Source: Clostridium sp. CAG:448 (GTDB lineage: Bacteria > Bacillota > Clostridia > Oscillospirales > CAG-272). From it: a stretch of DNA of 9,895 nucleotides. Position 1 is the stretch's first letter; each line of letters begins with the position of its first letter. Shown here one piece after another: positions 5,345-9,895 of this stretch. The stretch is from positions 5,833-15,727 of the forward strand of contig FR890536.1 in NCBI GenBank assembly GCA_000433415.1. Reading direction: 5' to 3'. A program made the position numbers and the translations under genes. The notes beneath the pieces are model-generated. The model did not search any database, was not told the DNA's origin, and saw nothing but the letters and a program-made list of their open reading frames with translations.

Positions 5345-7360
5345 TTATCCTTTCTTTTCCTGGCGGATGCGGTTGATTTCATCCCGCAGGTATGCTGCCC
5401 GCTCAAATTCCAGCGCACGCGCGGCTTCCTTCATTTCCGAGGTCATGTGTGCGATCAGCTTTTCCCGTTCGGCTGCATTCAGGCGATCTGTGGGTTTTCC
5501 GCCGTCCTTTTGCTTTTTGCGTCCCGGTGTGGGTGTTCTTTCCGTTTCACCTGCCGTGATCTCAATCACATCGCGCACGCTCTTTTTGACGGTGTGCGGC
5601 GTAATTCCGTGTTCCTGGTTGTAGGCATTTTGCAATTTGCGGCGGCGTGAGGTCTCACTGATGGCGGTTTCCATGGATTTTGTTATTTTATCGGCGTACA
5701 TAATCACCGTGCCGTTTTCATTGCGTGCCGCACGTCCGATGGTTTGGATCAGCGAACGGTCAGAACGCAAAAAACCCTCCTTGTCGGCATCCAGAATGGC
5801 AACCAACGAAACCTCCGGCAGATCCAGTCCCTCCCGGAGCAGGTTGATTCCGACCAACACGTCGAACACGCCCAAGCGCAGATCGCGGATAATTTGCATT
5901 CGTTCCATGGTATCGACATTGAAGTGGATATAGCGGACCTTGATTCCGTTTCCGCTCAGATAATCGGTCAGGTCTTCCGCCATCTTTTTGGTCAGCGTCG
6001 TAACAAGTACGCGCTCCCCACGTCCGGTGCGGACGCGGATTTCCCCCAACAGGTCATCCACCTGTCCCTCAATCGGACGGACAATGACTTCCGGATCCAG
6101 AAGACCGGTCGGACGGATAATCTGCTCGTGCGTCAGTGTTGCGTGCGACTCTTCATAATCGCCCGGTGTGGCGCTGACAAAAACAGTCTGATTCAGTTTT
6201 TGTTCAAACTCTTCAAAGTACAGCGGACGGTTATCATAGGCGGAAGGCAGGCGGAACCCGTAGTCAACCAGATTCTTTTTGCGTGCGGTGTCACCGCCGC
6301 TCATACCGCGCACCTGCGGCACCGTGATGTGGGACTCGTCCACAAACAGCAGATAGTCCTCCGGGAAATAGTCCATTAAGGTGTACGGCGTGGATCCCGG
6401 CTCCCGACCGGACAAAACACGGGAATAGTTCTCGACGCCGGAACAAAAGCCGACCTCTCGGAGCATTTCAAGATCGTATTTGGTGCGCTCTTCAATGCGT
6501 TGCGCTTCCAGGAGCATATTCTGCGAGCGGAAGTATGCCGCGCGATCCACCATTTCCTGATAAATCTCTGTCAGCGCAGCCTCCCGTTTTTCATCGGACA
6601 CGGCATAGTGCGTTGCGGGGTAGATGGCAACATAGGAAAGTCTCCGCTTAATCTCACCCGTTACAACGTGAATTTCGGAAATCCGGTCGACCTCATCTCC
6701 GAAGAATTCAACGCGGATAGCGGTATCGTCCGCATTTGCCGGAATGACTTCCACGGAGTCTCCCCGTACACGAAAGGCGTCACGCACAAGGTTGAGATCG
6801 TTTCGCGTGTAGCTGATGGAAACCAGTTTTCGGATAAAATCGTTCCGGGAAAGTACGGTTCCGGGGCGGAGCGCCAATACCAGGTCCCGGTATTCCGACG
6901 GATCACCCAAAGAGTAGATACAGGAAACCGATGCGACAATGATGACATCTCTGCGCTCAAAGAGCGCTGAGGTTGCCGAGTGCCGCAGGCGGTCGATTTC
7001 TTCGTTGATCAGCGCGTCCTTTTCGATATACATGTCCTTGCCGGGGATATATGCCTCGGGTTGGTAGTAATCGTAGTAGGAAACGAAAAATTCAACGGCG
7101 TTGTCAGGGAAAAATTCACGCATTTCCGAGCAGACCTGTGCCGCAAGGGTTTTGTTCGGCTCCAAAATCAGCGTCGGGCGGTTGCAGTTTGCAATCACAT
7201 TTGCCATGGTAAATGTTTTGCCGGATCCCGTGACACCGAGCAGGGTCTGGAATTTGCATCCGTCAAGAATACCGTGCGTCAGTCCCGCGATTGCCCCTGG
7301 TTGATCTCCGGTGGGAGTATATTCACTTTGCAAATGAAATTTTTGATCTTCCTGTGACAT
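5345..7360 (-). CDS. uvrB: Excinuclease ABC subunit B
   Basis: UvrB is the damage-verifying helicase-like core of nucleotide excision repair. It receives DNA from UvrA, holds the lesion and recruits UvrC for incision. The 671-residue product shows Walker A GVTGSGKT at 42-49, the beta-hairpin motif YYDYYQPEAYIP at 95-106, Walker B VDESH with D341, helicase motifs GINLLREGLDLPEV and QTIGRAARN (539-547), and a C-terminal UVR domain at about 627-671 (LEFERAAYLRDEINRIRQEK) that contacts UvrC. Length and motifs are normal. I chose ATG 7360, with AAGGAG (7371-7376) 10 bases upstream; TTG 7363 and GTG 7369 are in-frame alternatives, and GTG is too close to that site. It follows mutS2 by 61 bases and precedes the membrane protein by 3, so it is in an operon. 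uvrA and uvrC are not in the window. I see no SOS box of the Bacillus type upstream. Confidence 0.97.
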   Translation of the reverse strand: MSQEDQKFHLQSEYTPTGDQPGAIAGLTHGILDGCKFQTLLGVTGSGKTFTMANVIANCNRPTLILEPNKTLAAQVCSEMREFFPDNAVEFFVSYYDYYQPEAYIPGKDMYIEKDALINEEIDRLRHSATSALFERRDVIIVASVSCIYSLGDPSEYRDLVLALRPGTVLSRNDFIRKLVSISYTRNDLNLVRDAFRVRGDSVEVIPANADDTAIRVEFFGDEVDRISEIHVVTGEIKRRLSYVAIYPATHYAVSDEKREAALTEIYQEMVDRAAYFRSQNMLLEAQRIEERTKYDLEMLREVGFCSGVENYSRVLSGREPGSTPYTLMDYFPEDYLLFVDESHITVPQVRGMSGGDTARKKNLVDYGFRLPSAYDNRPLYFEEFEQKLNQTVFVSATPGDYEESHATLTHEQIIRPTGLLDPEVIVRPIEGQVDDLLGEIRVRTGRGERVLVTTLTKKMAEDLTDYLSGNGIKVRYIHFNVDTMERMQIIRDLRLGVFDVLVGINLLREGLDLPEVSLVAILDADKEGFLRSDRSLIQTIGRAARNENGTVIMYADKITKSMETAISETSRRRKLQNAYNQEHGITPHTVKKSVRDVIEITAGETERTPTPGRKKQKDGGKPTDRLNAAEREKLIAHMTSEMKEAARALEFERAAYLRDEINRIRQEKKG

Positions 7361-7370
7361 CAATACCACA

Positions 7371-7376
7371 CTCCTT
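7371..7376 (-). promoter_or_regulatory. Ribosome binding site of uvrB
   Basis: On the minus strand AAGGAG lies 10 bases before ATG 7360, 7 before TTG 7363 and only 1 before GTG 7369. This rules out the GTG as the start but leaves TTG 7363 possible. Confidence 0.75.
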
Positions 7377-7421
7377 CCGGAAAGAACTTTGTTTGTTTTT
7401 GTGTTTTACGGCGGATGTTCT

Positions 7422-9812
7422 CTATTTCAGTTCGACCACAGTAACGCCGCCGTCGCCTTCGCCGTACTTGCCGATGCGGAAGGAGGCAACCCGCTTATCG
7501 CCTTTGAGAAACTTCCAGAGCGCATTGCGCAAGGCGCCCGTTCCTTTGCCGTGGATCAAATAAAGGGTATGCATACCGCTGAGGGATGCGCCGTCGAGAT
7601 ATTTGTCTACCTCTAACCATGCTTCCTCGCCGGTCATTCCGCGCAGATCGATTTCACTGCGGAAGGAGGAGGCGCGGTTGACAGTGACCCCTTCATTGCG
7701 CGTGTTTTTCTGCGGTGCCGTTTCTTTTTCTGTGACCAGGCGAATCTCGGAAAGGGGAACACGGGTGCGCAGAATCCCTGCCTGTACCTGTACATTCCCG
7801 TTCTTATCGGGCGGATCCAATACGGTTGCTTTGGTACCCAGACTGCGGACAGTTACCTCGTCTCCTTTTTTCAGCGGGCGGGGGAGCACGTAGGTTCCGT
7901 CATCGGGCTCCTCTTTTCGGACGACCGGATTGAACTGATCCTCATTTTCTTTCAGATGCTCGCGTACTGCCTTTCGCGCGGCATCCATTTTCTGCCCCAA
8001 CCGGGCAGAATCACGTGCTTTCCGGACGCGGTCCATTTGCTCCATGATATAGTTGGAGGATGCCTTGGCGCTTTCAATCAAAGCAGTGGCTTTTTGTTGC
8101 GCTTCCCGCGTTGCTTTTTCGGCTTCGGCAAGCTGACGTTTGATTCTTGCCTCGGATTCCTCCTTGAAATGCTCGTATTCCCGGCGCATCTGTTCGGTTT
8201 CCTCGCGCATTTGTTCCGCTTCCATGCGGGCATGCTCCAACTGACCGATGACATCCTCAAACCGGCGGCTGTCGGTGCTGATGTGCTGTTTTGCACGTTC
8301 GATAATGGAAATCGGAAGCCCCAGACGCTGGGAAATGGCAAAGGCATTTGATTTTCCGGGGGTGCCGATGCTGAGCTTGTAGGTCGGTTTGAGTGTCTCC
8401 ACATTGAATTCGCAGGAACCGTTAATGACCCCTGGCGTTTGCAGTGCATAGGCTTTCAGTTCCGCATAATGCGTGGTTGCCGCACACAGTGCACCGATAT
8501 CACGCACGGATTCAATAACTGCCTGCGCCAACGCTGCACCTTCTGTCGGATCGGTTCCGACGCCCAACTCATCAAAGAGAACCAGAGAGTGCCGGTCGAC
8601 CTGTCCCATGATGGAAACAATGTTGACCATGTGTGAGGAAAAGGTGGACAGGGACTGCTCAATACTCTGCTCATCACCGAGGTCGACCAGAATGTGGGAG
8701 AATACGCAGATGGACGATTGATCGTCGCAGGGAATATGCAATCCCGCCTGTGCCATCAGGGAAAACAAGCCGAGCGTTTTCAGCGTGACGGTTTTACCGC
8801 CCGTGTTGGGACCTGTGATGATCAGTGTATCAAAATCCACGCCCAAGGAAACATCGATGGGGACGACCTTGTCTTTCGGAATCAGGGGATGACGCGCATG
8901 ACGCAGCCGGATTCCGCGTTCCGGTGTAATTTGCGGTGCGGTTGCCTGCATCTGCATGGACAGCTCGGCGCAGGCAAAGTAGAAGGCAAGGGCAGTGATG
9001 TTGTGGTAATTGAGGGAAATTGCCGAGCCGCACTCGGATACACGCTGGGATAACCCGGCGAGAATGCGCTCCACCTCGCGTTCCTCTTTGGCTTCAAGGA
9101 CCCGCAGTTCGTTGTTTGCTTCCACAACCGCCATCGGTTCGACAAAAACGGTTTGTCCCGATGCGGAAGTATCGTGGATCAGTCCGCGCACCTCGTTTTT
9201 GCATTCCACCTTGACGGGAACAACATATCTGCCCCCGCGTGTTGTAACGATATTTTCCTGCAAATACTTGGAATAGCTGCCGCCTGCAACGAATTTTTGC
9301 AGGGTATCCTTGATTTTGGCATTGGTTGCGCGAATTTTGCGGCGAATGTCGCCGAGCGCGGGAGATGCCTCATCGGCAATCATGTCCTCGCTCAGAATGG
9401 TGCGGAAAATGGACTCTTCCAAGGTTTTGGAGGGCATCAGACGGTCAAAGACCTGGTCAAGAACGGTGTCAAACAGATGGTTTCCGTGACAATAATCCAA
9501 AAGTCCGCGCGCCGTGCGCAGAATATCTCCGACGTCCAGAAGTTCTCTTGTGGACAGTGTTGCGCCTTTGTCCGCCCGTTCGCATGCACCGGTCACATCC
9601 TTGACAGCGCCGAATGACGGCATTCCTTTTGCTTCTGCCAAACGCCGTGCGTCGGTTGTCAGACGTTGGTAGCGCAAGACCAATTCCTCATCGTCGTAAG
9701 GAACCAATGCCCGTGCGCGGTCGGCGGCTCCCTGGGTCAGTGCACAGGCGGCAAGCATCTCACGAACCTTGTCAAATTCCAGGGTGTGCAGTGTTTTCTC
9801 CGGAAAACTCAT
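7422..9812 (-). CDS. mutS2: MutS2 family ATPase with Smr endonuclease domain
   Basis: MutS2 is a MutS paralogue that lacks the mismatch-recognition domain. It has been linked to suppression of homologous recombination and, in Bacillus, to sensing and splitting collided ribosomes. The 796-residue product begins with a helical core/lever region, then the ABC-type ATPase with Walker A GPNTGGKT at 334-341 and Walker B LVLFDELGVGTDPTEG with D414. A highly charged coiled coil spans about 518-625 (EQMREETEQMRREYEHFKEE). A small beta domain follows (KKGDEVTVRSLGTKATVLD), and last comes the C-terminal Smr domain with DLRG from D722 and HGKGTG at 754-759, the nuclease-type motifs. All key residues are present and the length is usual. 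ATG 9812 has AAAGGAG (9821-9827) 8 bases upstream. uvrB starts 61 bases after its TAG stop, so the two are likely co-transcribed. Confidence 0.97.
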   Translation of the reverse strand: MSFPEKTLHTLEFDKVREMLAACALTQGAADRARALVPYDDEELVLRYQRLTTDARRLAEAKGMPSFGAVKDVTGACERADKGATLSTRELLDVGDILRTARGLLDYCHGNHLFDTVLDQVFDRLMPSKTLEESIFRTILSEDMIADEASPALGDIRRKIRATNAKIKDTLQKFVAGGSYSKYLQENIVTTRGGRYVVPVKVECKNEVRGLIHDTSASGQTVFVEPMAVVEANNELRVLEAKEEREVERILAGLSQRVSECGSAISLNYHNITALAFYFACAELSMQMQATAPQITPERGIRLRHARHPLIPKDKVVPIDVSLGVDFDTLIITGPNTGGKTVTLKTLGLFSLMAQAGLHIPCDDQSSICVFSHILVDLGDEQSIEQSLSTFSSHMVNIVSIMGQVDRHSLVLFDELGVGTDPTEGAALAQAVIESVRDIGALCAATTHYAELKAYALQTPGVINGSCEFNVETLKPTYKLSIGTPGKSNAFAISQRLGLPISIIERAKQHISTDSRRFEDVIGQLEHARMEAEQMREETEQMRREYEHFKEESEARIKRQLAEAEKATREAQQKATALIESAKASSNYIMEQMDRVRKARDSARLGQKMDAARKAVREHLKENEDQFNPVVRKEEPDDGTYVLPRPLKKGDEVTVRSLGTKATVLDPPDKNGNVQVQAGILRTRVPLSEIRLVTEKETAPQKNTRNEGVTVNRASSFRSEIDLRGMTGEEAWLEVDKYLDGASLSGMHTLYLIHGKGTGALRNALWKFLKGDKRVASFRIGKYGEGDGGVTVVELK

Positions 9813-9895
9813 ACGTTCGGCTCCTTTCCGGTGATGGTGGTATAAAGGGTTTTGGCAAACAGGCGGTGATTCCCGCGGGGGGGGGGATTGATTGC
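9809..9895 (-). CDS. Possible C-terminus of an upstream gene, overlapping mutS2 start
   Basis: A minus-strand frame is open from the right edge and ends in a TGA (9811-9809) that overlaps the mutS2 ATG as ATGA, the classic coupled arrangement. The last residues would read FAKTLYTTITGKEPNV, a credible protein end with the mutS2 ribosome binding site inside it. Only 28 codons are visible, all three frames are open here, and the frame passes through a 10-C run that could hide an indel. I cannot name the product. Confidence 0.4.
   Translation of the reverse strand, partial: AINPPPRGNHRLFAKTLYTTITGKEPNV

Noticed and set aside
7375..7382. TTCCGGAA upstream of uvrB as a relative of the recA palindrome
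   Set aside because: It lacks the 6-bp centre of the recA motif and is mostly made of the uvrB ribosome binding site, so the similarity is not meaningful.
7361..7421. Possible SOS box upstream of uvrB (GAAC-TTT-GTTT on the plus strand at 7384-7394)
   Set aside because: The half-sites are 3 bases apart where the Bacillus-type box needs 4, and the outer bases do not fit; it lies in an ordinary short spacer after mutS2.

Overview
The window looks like a chromosomal housekeeping segment of a low-to-moderate GC anaerobic Firmicute, most likely an (uncultured) Clostridia member of the Oscillospirales/Ruminococcaceae type. The basis is the style of the RecA, RecX, MurQ, UvrB and MutS2 proteins, strong AAGGAG-type ribosome binding sites, a textbook sigma-A promoter, tight gene packing and very GC-rich codons for the group. 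The taxon is an inference; no rRNA or other marker is present.

Layout. Positions 1-674 (+) hold the C-terminal part of a cation diffusion facilitator (CDF) metal transporter that enters from the left edge. It is followed 20 bases later by a broken acyl-CoA synthetase-like gene (695-1781, +), inactivated by a 16-bp tandem duplication and also lacking its ATP-binding loop and C-terminal part. An AT-rich gap (1782-1942) carries a 14-bp palindrome and a perfect TTGACA-17-TATAAT promoter driving recA (1943-3082), recX (3084-3737) and murQ (3783-4622), which end at an intrinsic terminator (4703-4730). A 221-bp convergent intergenic region with several inverted repeats separates this from a minus-strand operon read from the right: mutS2 (9812-7422), uvrB (7360-5345) and a small two-pass membrane protein (5341-4844). 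A further upstream minus-strand ORF may end in an ATGA overlap with the mutS2 start.

Function. The theme is genome maintenance: RecA recombinase and its modulator RecX on one strand, UvrB (nucleotide excision repair) and MutS2 (Smr-type MutS paralogue, recombination suppression or ribosome-collision rescue) on the other, in two converging transcription units. MurQ (cell-wall MurNAc recycling) rides behind recX. I see no mobile elements, CRISPR, tRNA or rRNA genes, or defence genes. I did not find a convincing previously undescribed system. The most notable points are the 16-bp duplication in the pseudogene, the palindrome upstream of the recA promoter, the uncharacterised membrane protein coupled to uvrB, and the structured convergent spacer. 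Both window ends are low-complexity G/C (20 consecutive G/C bases at the left, a 10-G run near the right), so the edges may be contig ends of reduced reliability.
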